Shown here: positions 38,999 through 49,271 of the stretch, one piece after another
Numbering within the stretch: position 1 is the stretch's first letter
Layout: each line of letters begins with the position of its first letter
NCBI GenBank assembly: GCA_903821605.1
Contig: CAIJLZ010000014.1
Location: 1-64,000 of the forward strand
DNA: 64,000 nucleotides
Direction of reading: 5' to 3'
DNA from: an uncultured Sphingomonadales bacterium
GTDB lineage: Bacteria; Pseudomonadota; Alphaproteobacteria; Sphingomonadales; Sphingomonadaceae
Made by a program: the position numbers and the translations under genes
Notes under the pieces: model-generated
What the model saw: the letters and a program-made list of their open reading frames with translations, nothing else
The model's database searches: none
Told to the model about the DNA's origin: nothing

Positions 38999-41824
38999 AT
39001 GGCGCAGGAACATCTCTATCTCGTCGACGGCTCCGGCTATATTTTTCGCGCGTATCATCGCTTGCCGCCGCTGACCAATCCCCGTGGCGAGCCGGTGGGC
39101 GCGGTTTATGGCTTTACCACCATGATGTGGAAGCTGGTCGATGATTTGCACAAGGCGGATGGCCCCACCCATCTGGCCGTGATTTTCGACGCCTCGGGCA
39201 AAAGCTTCCGCAACGAGATTTACGACCAATATAAGGCCCATCGTCCGCCCGCGCCGGAAGATCTGGTGCCGCAATTTCCGATGATCCGCGATGCGACCCG
39301 CGCCTTTTCACTGCCATGCATTGAGCAAATCGGGGTCGAGGCCGACGACATCATTGCCACCTATGCCCGCGAGGCCGCAAGGCGTGGCTGGAAGGTCACG
39401 ATCGTTTCAAGCGACAAGGACCTGATGCAGCTCATCGAACCGGGCATCGACCTGTATGATCCGATGAAGAATACGCATCTTGGCCCTGACGCGGTGATCG
39501 AGAAATTTGGCGTACTGCCGGATCGCTTGGGTGATGTGCTCGCCTTGATGGGCGACAGCGCCGATAATGTGCCGGGCGTGCCGGGGATCGGGCCGAAAAC
39601 GGCGTCCAAGCTAATTGCCGAATATGGCGATCTTGAATCGGTGCTGGCCGCTGCGCCCGCGATGAAAAAATCGAAGATGCAGGAAAATCTGCTGGCGCAT
39701 GCGGATAAGGCGCGCATGTCACGCGTGCTGGTCGCGCTCAAGGAAGATTGCGACATTCCCGAGCCGCTTGATAAAATGGAAATCAAGGGCATTCCGCCCG
39801 AACCATTGCGCGCCTTTCTCGACCATCATGGCTTCCGCACGTTGTTGGCCAAGGTCAAGGGCGGATCGGGCGACGCGGCGCTGGCAGGCACGGCGCAGAA
39901 CCGGTTCAGCACGGGCGGCGTCGCGACTGCCGGGGCGGCGCCAAGTCCATCTGCGCCCGCACCGGCACCTGTGCCAGTGGCGCATGGTCCGGAGACTTTT
40001 ACGCTTGAAGCCTATGAGACGGTGACGGACGTTGCCGCACTCGACCGTTGGGTGGCCGAGGCGAGCGCACAGGGGCTGGTCGCGGTCGATACCGAGACGG
40101 ATTCGCTTGATTCCATCGCGGCGCGATTGGTGGGGGTGAGCCTGGCGACCGCGCCCAATCGTGCTTGCTATATCCCGCTTGGACATGGCGGCGGTGATCT
40201 GCTTTCCGAGGTGCCGGTGCAATTGCCGCTCGCCGCGGTGATTGAACGTTTGAAGCCGCTGCTGGAAGACCCGGCGGTGCTCAAGATCGGGCAAAATCTG
40301 AAATATGACCTGAACGTGCTGGCGCGTCATGGCATCCATGTGGCGCCCTTCGACGATACGATGGTGCTGAGCTTCGACCTTGATGCCGGTCTGCATGGCC
40401 ATGGCATGGACGAACTGGCGCTGGAGCATTTCGCTTATCAGCCGATCCCGTTCAAACAAGTCTGCGGCACCGGCAAAAGCCAGATCAGCTTCGATCAGGT
40501 CGATCTCCGCGCCGCGACCCGCTACGCCGCCGAAGATGCGGATGTGACCTTGCGGTTGTGGCAGCGGCTGAAGCCCCGGCTGGCGCGTGAGCAGGTGACG
40601 AAGGTCTATGAACTGGTCGACCGCCCGCTGGTCGCCGTGGTGGCGCAAATGGAGCGCCATGGCGTCAAGGTTGACCGCGAGGCGCTGGCCCGCCTGTCCA
40701 GCGATTTTGCGCGCGACATCGCGGTGCTGGAAGGCGAGGTGCACGCGCTAGCGGGTGAGCCGTTCACCATTGGCAGCCCCAAGCAATTGGGCGACATTTT
40801 GTTCGACAAAATGGGCCTGAAGGGCGGGCGCAAGGGCAAGACGGGCGTCTATTCAACCGACGTGACCGAATTGGAGCGGCTGGCCGGGCAGGGCGTGGAG
40901 ATTGCGCGCAAGGTGCTCGACTGGCGGCAATTGGCCAAGCTCAAATCGACCTATACCGATGCGTTGCTGGCGCAGGTCAATCCGGAAACCGGGCGGGTGC
41001 ATACCAGCTATAGTCTGGTGGGCGCGCAGACCGGGCGGCTCTCCTCGACCGAGCCTAATCTTCAGAATATTCCGATCCGCACCGCGATTGGTCGCCAAAT
41101 CCGCACCGCCTTTATTGCCGAGCCGGGCCATGTGATCCTCGCGGCCGACTATAGCCAGATCGAGTTGCGGTTGGCGGCGCATATGGCCGATGAGCCTGCC
41201 TTGCGCGATGCCTTTGCGCGGGGTGAGGATATTCACGCCGCGACCGCGCGTGAGCTGTTTGGCGAGGTCAATCGCGACACGCGTGGCCGGGCCAAGACGA
41301 TCAATTTCTCGATCCTCTACGGGATCTCGCGCTGGGGACTGGCCGGGCGCTTGGAAACCTCATCCGATGAGGCGCAAGCGATGATCGACGCCTATCACGC
41401 CCGCTTCCCCGGTATCTCGCGCTATATGGCCGAGACCGTCGCACAGGCGCGGGAGTGTGGTTACACCACCACCTTATTTGGCCGGAAATGCCATTTTCCG
41501 CGACTGCAAAGCAGCAACGGGGCGGAACGTCAGGGGTCGGAACGGGCGGCGATCAATGCACCGATTCAGGGCACCAGCGCCGATATCATCAAACGGGCGA
41601 TGATCCGCATGGTGCCGGCGCTTGAACAGGCCGGGCTGGGCCATGTCCGGATGCTGATGCAGGTGCATGACGAACTGGTCTTCGAATTGCCCCCCGCCGA
41701 TGTGGAACAGGCGAGTGCGGTCATTCGTCACGTCATGGCCGATGCGGCTGCGCCGTTGGTGCAATTGACGGTGCCACTGGAAGTCGCCGTCGGCCATGGC
41801 CCCAATTGGGATGCCGCGCATTGA
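38999..41824 (+). CDS. polA: DNA polymerase I
   Basis: LYLVDGSGYIFRAYH; 5'-3' exo and 3'-5' exo regions; ADYSQIELRLAAHMA; INFSILYGIS; MQVHDELVFE. Confidence 0.97.
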   Translation: MAQEHLYLVDGSGYIFRAYHRLPPLTNPRGEPVGAVYGFTTMMWKLVDDLHKADGPTHLAVIFDASGKSFRNEIYDQYKAHRPPAPEDLVPQFPMIRDATRAFSLPCIEQIGVEADDIIATYAREAARRGWKVTIVSSDKDLMQLIEPGIDLYDPMKNTHLGPDAVIEKFGVLPDRLGDVLALMGDSADNVPGVPGIGPKTASKLIAEYGDLESVLAAAPAMKKSKMQENLLAHADKARMSRVLVALKEDCDIPEPLDKMEIKGIPPEPLRAFLDHHGFRTLLAKVKGGSGDAALAGTAQNRFSTGGVATAGAAPSPSAPAPAPVPVAHGPETFTLEAYETVTDVAALDRWVAEASAQGLVAVDTETDSLDSIAARLVGVSLATAPNRACYIPLGHGGGDLLSEVPVQLPLAAVIERLKPLLEDPAVLKIGQNLKYDLNVLARHGIHVAPFDDTMVLSFDLDAGLHGHGMDELALEHFAYQPIPFKQVCGTGKSQISFDQVDLRAATRYAAEDADVTLRLWQRLKPRLAREQVTKVYELVDRPLVAVVAQMERHGVKVDREALARLSSDFARDIAVLEGEVHALAGEPFTIGSPKQLGDILFDKMGLKGGRKGKTGVYSTDVTELERLAGQGVEIARKVLDWRQLAKLKSTYTDALLAQVNPETGRVHTSYSLVGAQTGRLSSTEPNLQNIPIRTAIGRQIRTAFIAEPGHVILAADYSQIELRLAAHMADEPALRDAFARGEDIHAATARELFGEVNRDTRGRAKTINFSILYGISRWGLAGRLETSSDEAQAMIDAYHARFPGISRYMAETVAQARECGYTTTLFGRKCHFPRLQSSNGAERQGSERAAINAPIQGTSADIIKRAMIRMVPALEQAGLGHVRMLMQVHDELVFELPPADVEQASAVIRHVMADAAAPLVQLTVPLEVAVGHGPNWDAAH

Positions 41825-43302
41825 GCGCCGATAGCGACGACAAGGATATTCAGGCGCTCGCCAAGGGCGGGCGAACCAATGTGTTTGGTTTTGTCCTTCG
41901 CCTTGCAGCGCGCATCCCATTTCTGTTCATTGCCGGTCGCTGGTATGGCGAAGAGGCGCTGGGTCGTTTCGCTTATGCGGTGCTGGTGGTCGAACTCGCG
42001 GCGCAATTGGCGACCTTGGGGCTGAAGCGCGGGTTGGCGGAGCAGCTCTCGGCCAATAAGCGCCACCCGGTTTGGGTGGTGTGGGATGCGCTGTTGCTTG
42101 GCGCGCTGGCGTCGGCCTTGGGGGCGGTGCTGTTGGCGCTGTTCCCGCAGATCATGTTTCCCAACTCCCGGATTAACGGGCTGGAGGCGTTTCTGCCGCT
42201 CACGATCTTCGCGCTGGCGGGGTCGGACATCGCGCTGGCGGCGCTGGCCTATCGTCATGATGTCGCCTCAACGGTGCGGGCGCGGGCGGTGGTTGAACCA
42301 TGGGCGATCAGTATCGGCGCTTTTGGATTTTCTTATTATTCTCTGCGGGATGGACTGATCCTTTCTTATGTCGTCTCCATGTTGGCGGCGCTGGTGGCAT
42401 CGCTTTGGCCCTTTGTTCGGGCCTATGGCCTGCCGCAGGGCTGGCGACCGCATCCCGGCGTGTTGTTCGCAACTGTGCGCCGCAATGTGCCATTGGCGGC
42501 GGCCGATGCGATTGAATGGGCATCGCGGCGGATCGACATCGCGATCTTGGGGCTGTTCTTTTCGCCCGCCACGGTCGGCATCTATTATGTTGCCCAGCAG
42601 GTCGCGAGCCTGCCGCAGAAACTCAAGACGAGCTTTGACCCGATCCTTGGCCCGGTGATCACCCGTAATCTGGAGGCGGGCAATCGCATTGCCGTGGCCC
42701 GGCAAGTCGGACAGGTCGGCTTCTGGATCATCGCGGCCCAGACCGGCATCGGCCTCGCACTTGGTTTGCCGGGCGAGGCGGTGATGGGGTTGGTCGGTGC
42801 GGGCTTTGTCAGCGGCACGGCGGCGCTTGCTTTCCTGTTGGCGGCTGAGGCAGTTGCGGCGACAGCGGCGGTGTCGGAAAGCGCGCTGGTCTATGTCGCG
42901 CGGCATTTCAACTTGATGATCTCGCTGGCGATGATCGCGGTGCAGGCGGTGTTGAGCGTGGTTTTCATTCTTGTGCTTCGCCGCGTCGGCTTTTCCTTGG
43001 AGTTGCAGGCCGCCGGTCCCGCCATGGCGTTGTGTGCGGCATTGGGATTGGCATCCATCGCCAAGGCCAAGCTATTGTCCCGCCTCTTGGGCGAGCCGGT
43101 ATCTGGCTGGCGTTGGGCCTTGGTGTGGGCGAGTGGCGCGGCGATTGTCGTGGGTAGCCTGTTCACCATGCTGCCGCCCTCGCTGGAATGGCTTGAACTA
43201 TTGGGCGGTATCCCGGCCATTCTCGGCATCTATGGCCTGATTATCTGGCGCAAGGGTTTCGGCCCAAATGACCGCGCCTTGTTTGCGAAAAAAAAGGCCT
43301 GA
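41806..43302 (+). CDS. oligosaccharide flippase / lipopolysaccharide biosynthesis-type membrane protein
   Basis: Multi-TM MATE/MOP-like: RIPFLFIAGRWYGEEALGRFAYAVLVVELA...FFSPATVGIYYVAQQVASLPQKLKTSFDPILGPV. Confidence 0.85.
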   Translation: MGCRALSADSDDKDIQALAKGGRTNVFGFVLRLAARIPFLFIAGRWYGEEALGRFAYAVLVVELAAQLATLGLKRGLAEQLSANKRHPVWVVWDALLLGALASALGAVLLALFPQIMFPNSRINGLEAFLPLTIFALAGSDIALAALAYRHDVASTVRARAVVEPWAISIGAFGFSYYSLRDGLILSYVVSMLAALVASLWPFVRAYGLPQGWRPHPGVLFATVRRNVPLAAADAIEWASRRIDIAILGLFFSPATVGIYYVAQQVASLPQKLKTSFDPILGPVITRNLEAGNRIAVARQVGQVGFWIIAAQTGIGLALGLPGEAVMGLVGAGFVSGTAALAFLLAAEAVAATAAVSESALVYVARHFNLMISLAMIAVQAVLSVVFILVLRRVGFSLELQAAGPAMALCAALGLASIAKAKLLSRLLGEPVSGWRWALVWASGAAIVVGSLFTMLPPSLEWLELLGGIPAILGIYGLIIWRKGFGPNDRALFAKKKA

Positions 43303-43308
43303 TCGAAT

Positions 43309-44421
43309 TCAGACGAAGCGGTCGGGACGATAAGGCGTTACATCAATGGCGGATGCGAATGCGGCGGGTGCCTCGCCCAATAGCATCGCCGCACCCAATG
43401 CAGCGGCGGCGGGCGCGGTCTGGATGCCGAAGCCGCCTTGTCCCGCGAACCAGAAAAAGCCCGGTGCGAGCGGATCACAGCCGTAAATCGGTACGCGATC
43501 AGGGGCAAAGCTGCGCAACCCGGCCCAGCGCCGCTCGACCCGCTGAACCTGCCAGTCGGTGACGTGTTGCAGCCGGTCGATGGCAATCGCGACATCAAGT
43601 TCATCCGGCGCGACATCACCCGGCGCCATCGCCGTCTCGTCATGCGGTGATAGCCACAGGCGGCCATTGGCTTCGGGCTTGAAATAGAAGCGGCCCGCCA
43701 GATCAATCACGATCGGCATATCCTCCGGTGCCGGTGCGGCCAGTTCAAGCTGGATCATGGTTCGCCGTTTCGGGCTGATGTTAATCGGCAGTGCGCCCGC
43801 CAGTGCCGCGATATTGGATGCCCATGCCCCGGCGGCGTTGACGATCCGGGCGGCATGGAAACTGTGGCTGGGGGTCGTGATTTCCCAACCATCGGCAAGG
43901 CGGCGAAGCGCCGTCACGCGCTGGCGAAGTTGGAGTGTTGTGCCGTCGTGCTTTGCCTTGGCGAGGCAGGCCTGATGCAGGGCCGCCACATCGATGTCGC
44001 AGCAACTTGGCTCGAAAATCGCGTTGGTCCATTCATCCCTGATCCCCGGCACCAACGCGCGGCAGGCGGAGGCATCGGGATAGTCGAAATGGATGCCGCT
44101 TGCGGCAAAGGCGTGGATGAAGCGGTCGCGGTCGGCCAGTGCCGTCGTGTGCGCGACATGCAGTGCGCGGCGCGGACGGAGAAACGTCCGGTCGCCATAG
44201 CTTATGGGCGGCTGGTGCAGCCAAGGGCCGGATGCGGTGGTCAACGGCTGCACAATCGGGCCGCCATAGCTCTCGTTCCAGAAGGCGGCAGAGCGTCCGG
44301 TCGCGTGATAGCCCGCAAAATCCTCCTGTTCGAGCAGGAGAACCGAGAGTTTGCCGTCAAGCGCCGCAGCGAGGCTGGCGCCCGCCATGCCGGCACCGAT
44401 AATCGCGAGTTCCACCTTCAT
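43309..44421 (-). CDS. NAD(P)/FAD-dependent oxidoreductase, D-amino-acid oxidase (DAO) family
   Basis: MKVELAIIGAGMAGASLAAAL; IVNAAGAWASNIAALAG; FFWFAGQGGFGIQTAPAAA. Confidence 0.9.
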   Translation of the reverse strand: MKVELAIIGAGMAGASLAAALDGKLSVLLLEQEDFAGYHATGRSAAFWNESYGGPIVQPLTTASGPWLHQPPISYGDRTFLRPRRALHVAHTTALADRDRFIHAFAASGIHFDYPDASACRALVPGIRDEWTNAIFEPSCCDIDVAALHQACLAKAKHDGTTLQLRQRVTALRRLADGWEITTPSHSFHAARIVNAAGAWASNIAALAGALPINISPKRRTMIQLELAAPAPEDMPIVIDLAGRFYFKPEANGRLWLSPHDETAMAPGDVAPDELDVAIAIDRLQHVTDWQVQRVERRWAGLRSFAPDRVPIYGCDPLAPGFFWFAGQGGFGIQTAPAAAALGAAMLLGEAPAAFASAIDVTPYRPDRFV

Positions 44422-45374
44422 GCCGGAGGCCGTGCCACATCCGCCAGAAAGCCGTCAATCGCGTTCATCGCCTGATCGCGATAGCCATCGGCTTCGCGCA
44501 GCAATTCATGATAGGCGCCAGCGATCAGCAGCGTGCGTGCATGGGGCAGGCGGGCCGCTGCCCGTTGGATCGCGCCATTGGCCACCAGACGGTCCTTGCC
44601 CGCCATCAATAACAGCATCGGCAGCTTAATCCGCTCTAATACACCGTCGGCTTCCAGCCGCTCGACCGACTGCAACGCCGCCCGCAGCCAGCCCCAACTG
44701 GGTGGACCCAGCTCAAGTTCAGGGCAACGGGCGAACCAGTGTGCCTCATCGGCCCAGCGCGCCATGTCATGCGTCAATAAGGCGGCGCGGGGCATGCCGG
44801 GCAGCAGGGGGCGTTCGGCACGACGCCATGCGGCGTGGTCCGCCAGTCCCCAACGGCACATCATCGCGGCCAATGCCCGTGCCCAGCGCGTGGGCAGCGG
44901 GCCGGTCGGCAATCCCAGCATCGGCGCGGACATGGCGACCGCGTCGGCGGTAATCCGTCCTTCGGCCAGCGCCCGCATGGCCAGATGGCCGCCCATGCTG
45001 TGGCAGATGATCACATGTGGGCCGGGCGTGGTGGCGCGCCATCGGTCTGCGATCAGGGCCAGATCATCGATCAGCCGCGCATAATCGTCGATATGGCCGA
45101 TGCGCGGATTGGCGAGCAGCCGCCCCGATCCCCCTTGGCCGCGCCAGTCAAAGCCGGAAACCTGCCAGCCGGCCTGCTGCCAATGGCAGAGCGATTCTAA
45201 ATATTTCTCGAAAAATTCGTTGAAACCGGACAGAAATAACAGGCTGCCCTGCCGGGGCTGATCCGGAGCGGGCCGCAGATCAAAGGTCCGCACGCTCCAG
45301 CCATCGTCCATTTTCTGCCGATTAATGCGGCATCCGGGCGGATGGGTGCGGAAGGGTGAACGGTCCGTGATCAT
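44418..45374 (-). CDS. alpha/beta hydrolase (monoacylglycerol lipase-like)
   Basis: FLSGFNEFFEKY; DWRGQGGSGR; VIICHSMGGHLAMRAL; GAYHELL. Confidence 0.92.
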   Translation of the reverse strand: MITDRSPFRTHPPGCRINRQKMDDGWSVRTFDLRPAPDQPRQGSLLFLSGFNEFFEKYLESLCHWQQAGWQVSGFDWRGQGGSGRLLANPRIGHIDDYARLIDDLALIADRWRATTPGPHVIICHSMGGHLAMRALAEGRITADAVAMSAPMLGLPTGPLPTRWARALAAMMCRWGLADHAAWRRAERPLLPGMPRAALLTHDMARWADEAHWFARCPELELGPPSWGWLRAALQSVERLEADGVLERIKLPMLLLMAGKDRLVANGAIQRAAARLPHARTLLIAGAYHELLREADGYRDQAMNAIDGFLADVARPPA

Positions 45375-45419
45375 GTCGTGATTATCTAAAAATTAACCTT
45401 AGAGTCCTAGCAGTAAGCC

Positions 45420-45947
45420 ATGTCATTCGCATTTGCTCCCTTTCTGATGCTCTTGCCCGCGGTGCTGTTGCTCTGCGCCGCATGGAGCGATCTGCGCGCA
45501 CGGATTATCGATCATTGGGTCGTCATCGCCATGGCGGCGACGGCGCCATTGTACTGGTGGGCGATGGGCTTGCAACTGCTCCCGAACATCGCCTGGGGCC
45601 AGCATCCGGTGCTGATGCTCGCGTCGCTGTTCGATCCGGCCTCGGTGATGATCGTGGTGGCGCTCGCCGTCGTCATGTTCTTCGTTTTTGCGATCTTCTT
45701 CGCGATTGGCTGGATGGGTGGCGGCGATGTGAAATTGTTGGCCAGCCTGTCGTTATGGCTGATGCCGCGCGAACTGTTGATGTTGCTGGTGGTCGAGGCC
45801 TTGGCCGGGCTGGTGGTGACGGTGCTCGCGACGGTGCACCACAAGGTGAAGGCTAAACCGGGCCCGGTTGAGGTCCCCCGCGGCGTGGCCATCGCCTTTG
45901 CCGGATTATGGGTATTCGTTGAACGTTATTTTAACCAATTTGGATGA
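45420..45947 (+). CDS. cpaA: prepilin peptidase CpaA/TadV
   Basis: AWSDLRARIIDHWV; GWMGGGDVKLLASLSLWL. Confidence 0.93.
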   Translation: MSFAFAPFLMLLPAVLLLCAAWSDLRARIIDHWVVIAMAATAPLYWWAMGLQLLPNIAWGQHPVLMLASLFDPASVMIVVALAVVMFFVFAIFFAIGWMGGGDVKLLASLSLWLMPRELLMLLVVEALAGLVVTVLATVHHKVKAKPGPVEVPRGVAIAFAGLWVFVERYFNQFG

Positions 45948-45991
45948 TTCTGTACCGGGGCAGATGAGCCCGGCTGGAGGCTAAACACGTC

Positions 45992-47002
45992 ATGGATGTC
46001 AAGAAAATCACCTTGTTGGTAGCTGCGTTGGTCATTGCGGCAATCTCCGCACTGATGGCCAAAAGCATGTTCACTGCGGGTGGCGCGCCCGTCCCGCAGG
46101 CCATTGCGGCGCCGGTCCCGGCTGGCCCCAAGATCCTCGTCGCGACTCGGCCTTTGCCGGTCGGCACGATCATCACGCCTGATGCCTTCCGCTTTCAGCC
46201 GTGGCCCAAGGACCTTGTTCAGAAATTCTATTTCCTTGAGGGTCAGGCGGAATTGACGACGCTCGCCGGGACAGTGGTGCGCCATGCGATCACGGCGGGT
46301 GAGCCGCTGACGCAAGGCGCGCTCGTCAAGCCGGGCGATCGTGGCTTCATGGCGGCAGCACTTGGGCCGGGCATGCGGGCGGTGACCGTACCGGTTTCGA
46401 TCCAGTCGGGCGTTGCCGGGTTCATTTTTCCGGGTGACCGAGTTGATCTCGTGCTGACCCAGGAAGTGGCGGGCGGTGGCGATGGTGCCCCGCTGCGTGC
46501 AGCCGAGACGATCTTGAGCAACCTCCGCGTGTTGGCGACTGACCAGCGCACCGATAGCACGACCAAGGATGGCCAGACCGATGTCAAGCCGTTCGCGACG
46601 GTCACGCTTGAAGTGACGCCGCGCATTGCCGAGAAAATCGCGGTGGCCCAGACCATCGGCCAACTGACCCTGTCGCTGCGCTCGATCGCCGATAATGGCG
46701 CTGAGCTGGAACAGGCCATTGCGTCGGGTGAAGTGAATGTGCCGCAGGGCGCGGATCCCAAGGCCGAGCGCGCCATGATGGTCGCGATTGCCAGCCGCCC
46801 ACGCGACAATAGTAGCAGCGTTACCACCGGCGGCGAAGTGTCGCGTTACCAGCGGACCAGCGTGCCGAGCAAGCCTGCCACCGCCCCGATGGCGATGGCC
46901 TCTGGTGGCTCGACTGTATCCGGCAGCGGGCTGGTGTCTGGCCCGGTCGTGCGCATCGCACGTGGCAATATGATCACCGAAACATCGGTGGGGGGACGAT
47001 AA
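45992..47002 (+). CDS. cpaB: Flp pilus assembly protein CpaB
   Basis: TRPLPVGTIITPDAFRFQPWPKD; GMRAVTVPVSIQSGVAGFIFPGDRVDLVLTQ. Confidence 0.95.
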   Translation: MDVKKITLLVAALVIAAISALMAKSMFTAGGAPVPQAIAAPVPAGPKILVATRPLPVGTIITPDAFRFQPWPKDLVQKFYFLEGQAELTTLAGTVVRHAITAGEPLTQGALVKPGDRGFMAAALGPGMRAVTVPVSIQSGVAGFIFPGDRVDLVLTQEVAGGGDGAPLRAAETILSNLRVLATDQRTDSTTKDGQTDVKPFATVTLEVTPRIAEKIAVAQTIGQLTLSLRSIADNGAELEQAIASGEVNVPQGADPKAERAMMVAIASRPRDNSSSVTTGGEVSRYQRTSVPSKPATAPMAMASGGSTVSGSGLVSGPVVRIARGNMITETSVGGR

Positions 47003-47003
47003 G

Positions 47004-48611
47004 ATGTTTGATCACTTCATGGCGCGTCATGCCGGGCTGGGTGCCTTGGTAGCGGCTTCGATGACGCTGGGTTTTGGTGTTGCGCCGAGCGCCGCCACCG
47101 CAAAGGCGAAGCCCGCCGCCGCCCGCGTCGCCCGACCGGTATCACCGGCAGTGATGGCAAATGCCGCGGTTCACAAGCAGATCACGCTTGCCATCGGTAA
47201 TGGCCAGATGTTGCGCCTGCCGGCCCCGATGACCGACCTGTTCGTGGCTGATCCAACGATTGCCGATGTGCAGGTCCGTTCGACGACACAATTGTTCGTG
47301 TTCGGCAAAAAGGCTGGCGAAACCACGGTCTATGCGACCGATAAGGGCGGCAATGTATTATATGCCGCACAGGTGCAGGTCGGCGAAAATCTCGACTCGG
47401 TCGGCACCATGCTCAAGGCGGCGATGCCCGATGCGCTGATCCAGACGACCGCGATGAACAAGACCCTGTTGCTGACCGGCACCGTGGCCGCGCCTGAAGA
47501 TATCGGCGAGGCTCAGCGTCTGGCGGAAGCTTATCTGGGCGATGGCATCAAGGTCATCTCTCGCCTGAAAACCGCGACCCCGTTGCAGGTCAATGTGCAG
47601 GTCCGGATCGCGGAAGTCACCCGCGAATTCAGCAAGCAGATCGGGATCAACCTGACCTCGCTTGATCAAACGGGCGGTTTCCTCTTCGGCATAAACCAGG
47701 GGCGTTCCGCTGGCTCGGTGAGCTTGGACTCGACGAGCGGCAGCGTGAAATATGATTTTTCCGGCGTGGCAACCGAGGGCCTCACCTCATTCTCGGGTGC
47801 GGGCAAATTGCTCGGTTTGAACCTGTTGGGCGTGCTGGATCTGGGGGAAAGCGACGGCGTGGTGACCACGCTCGCCAATCCGAATTTGACGGCCTTGTCG
47901 GGCGAAACTGCCAGCTTCCTGGCGGGTGGAGAGTTCCCGATCTTGATCTCGCAGGCGCAAGGCGCGGTGACCTATGAATATAAATCCTATGGTGTGAGCC
48001 TTGCCTTTACCCCGGTGGTGCTGTCGGATGGCCGCATCTCGATGCGGGTGCGGCCGGAAGTGTCGCAACTGTCGGAAGCGGGCGCGGTCAAGCTTAACGG
48101 CTATACCATTCCGGGCATCTCGACCCGCCGCGCCGAAACGACGGTGGAACTGGGTTCGGGTCAAAGCTTCATGATCGGTGGCCTGCTGCAAAACAGCCGC
48201 AACAATTCGGTCGATAAGACCCCGGGCTTGGCTGATTTGCCGATCTTGGGCGCGCTGTTCCGCTCGAAGAGCTTCCAGAACAACGAAACCGAATTGATGA
48301 TCGTGGTCACGCCTTATCTGGTCAAGCCGGTGTCGGCGAACCAGATTGCGCTGCCGACCGATGGGTATCGCGCCCCTGATGATTTTCAAAATTTCATTGG
48401 TGGTCAGTCGTTTGAAGGCGTGACCGGTGGCAGCCGTCCGACACCGAAATCGGCACCGCCAGCAGTGTCTGGGCCAGATGGTCGCAAGGCCGGGGCCGCC
48501 GATGCGCCGCAACTGCCCACAGACCCCAAGCCCCTGAACGGGGATGAGGCGGTGTCAACCGGGCCGGAGCGCAAGGTCGGCAGCGCCGCCACCCCCGGTT
48601 TCAGCCTCTGA
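47004..48611 (+). CDS. cpaC: Tad pilus secretin CpaC/RcpA
   Basis: LFVADPTIADVQVRSTTQLFVFGKKAGETTVYATD; FLAGGEFPILISQ; FMIGGLLQNS; ELMIVVTPYLVKPV. Confidence 0.95.
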   Translation: MFDHFMARHAGLGALVAASMTLGFGVAPSAATAKAKPAAARVARPVSPAVMANAAVHKQITLAIGNGQMLRLPAPMTDLFVADPTIADVQVRSTTQLFVFGKKAGETTVYATDKGGNVLYAAQVQVGENLDSVGTMLKAAMPDALIQTTAMNKTLLLTGTVAAPEDIGEAQRLAEAYLGDGIKVISRLKTATPLQVNVQVRIAEVTREFSKQIGINLTSLDQTGGFLFGINQGRSAGSVSLDSTSGSVKYDFSGVATEGLTSFSGAGKLLGLNLLGVLDLGESDGVVTTLANPNLTALSGETASFLAGGEFPILISQAQGAVTYEYKSYGVSLAFTPVVLSDGRISMRVRPEVSQLSEAGAVKLNGYTIPGISTRRAETTVELGSGQSFMIGGLLQNSRNNSVDKTPGLADLPILGALFRSKSFQNNETELMIVVTPYLVKPVSANQIALPTDGYRAPDDFQNFIGGQSFEGVTGGSRPTPKSAPPAVSGPDGRKAGAADAPQLPTDPKPLNGDEAVSTGPERKVGSAATPGFSL

Positions 48612-48634
48612 TACGCCACAGGAACAGGAGAAAC

Positions 48635-49270
48635 ATGATGTCGCTTCGTCTCTCGCTCGCCTTTGCAGCTCTTGGCGTGACAATCGCCGCTTGTGGCCCA
48701 GTTAATCGCGGGGTGGAATCGGTCAATCAGCCGGTCGTGCAGCGCACCGACTATGTGTTTGATGCCGGCACGGCTGGTAATGGCCTGGCCAGTGGCGAGA
48801 AGGAGCGGCTCGAAAGCTGGTTCTCCAGCCTTGAACTTGGCTATGGCGACCGGGTGTCGATCGATAGCAGCGCGGTTGATGATGCGACGCATGGCCGCGA
48901 GCAAGTGGCGGCGGTGGTCGCTCGCTTCGGTCTGCTGATTTCCGATGCTGCGCCGAAGCTTGCCGGTGGGATCACGCCCGGCGCGATGCGCGTCATCATC
49001 AGCCGGACCCAGGCAAGCGTGCCGCACTGCCCGAATTGGAACCGACCGTCGGCACCAGAATTCGCGGCGTCAAACACATCCAACTATGGTTGTGCGACCA
49101 ATTCAAATCTGGCGGCAATGGTGGCTAATCCGGAAGATTTGATCCGTGGCCGGGTCGGGTCGCCGGTGGGGGATACGGCGGTGGCCTATAAGGCGATCGA
49201 GGCATATCGCACCGCCGTGCCGACCGGCAAAAATGGTCTCAAGACTGAATCCGCAGGGGGTAGCAAGTAA
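48635..49270 (+). CDS. cpaD: Tad pilus assembly lipoprotein CpaD
   Basis: Lipobox IAACG; CPNWNRPSAPEFAASNTSNYGCATNSNLAAMVANPEDLIRGR. Confidence 0.93.
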   Translation: MMSLRLSLAFAALGVTIAACGPVNRGVESVNQPVVQRTDYVFDAGTAGNGLASGEKERLESWFSSLELGYGDRVSIDSSAVDDATHGREQVAAVVARFGLLISDAAPKLAGGITPGAMRVIISRTQASVPHCPNWNRPSAPEFAASNTSNYGCATNSNLAAMVANPEDLIRGRVGSPVGDTAVAYKAIEAYRTAVPTGKNGLKTESAGGSK

Positions 49271-49271
49271 C

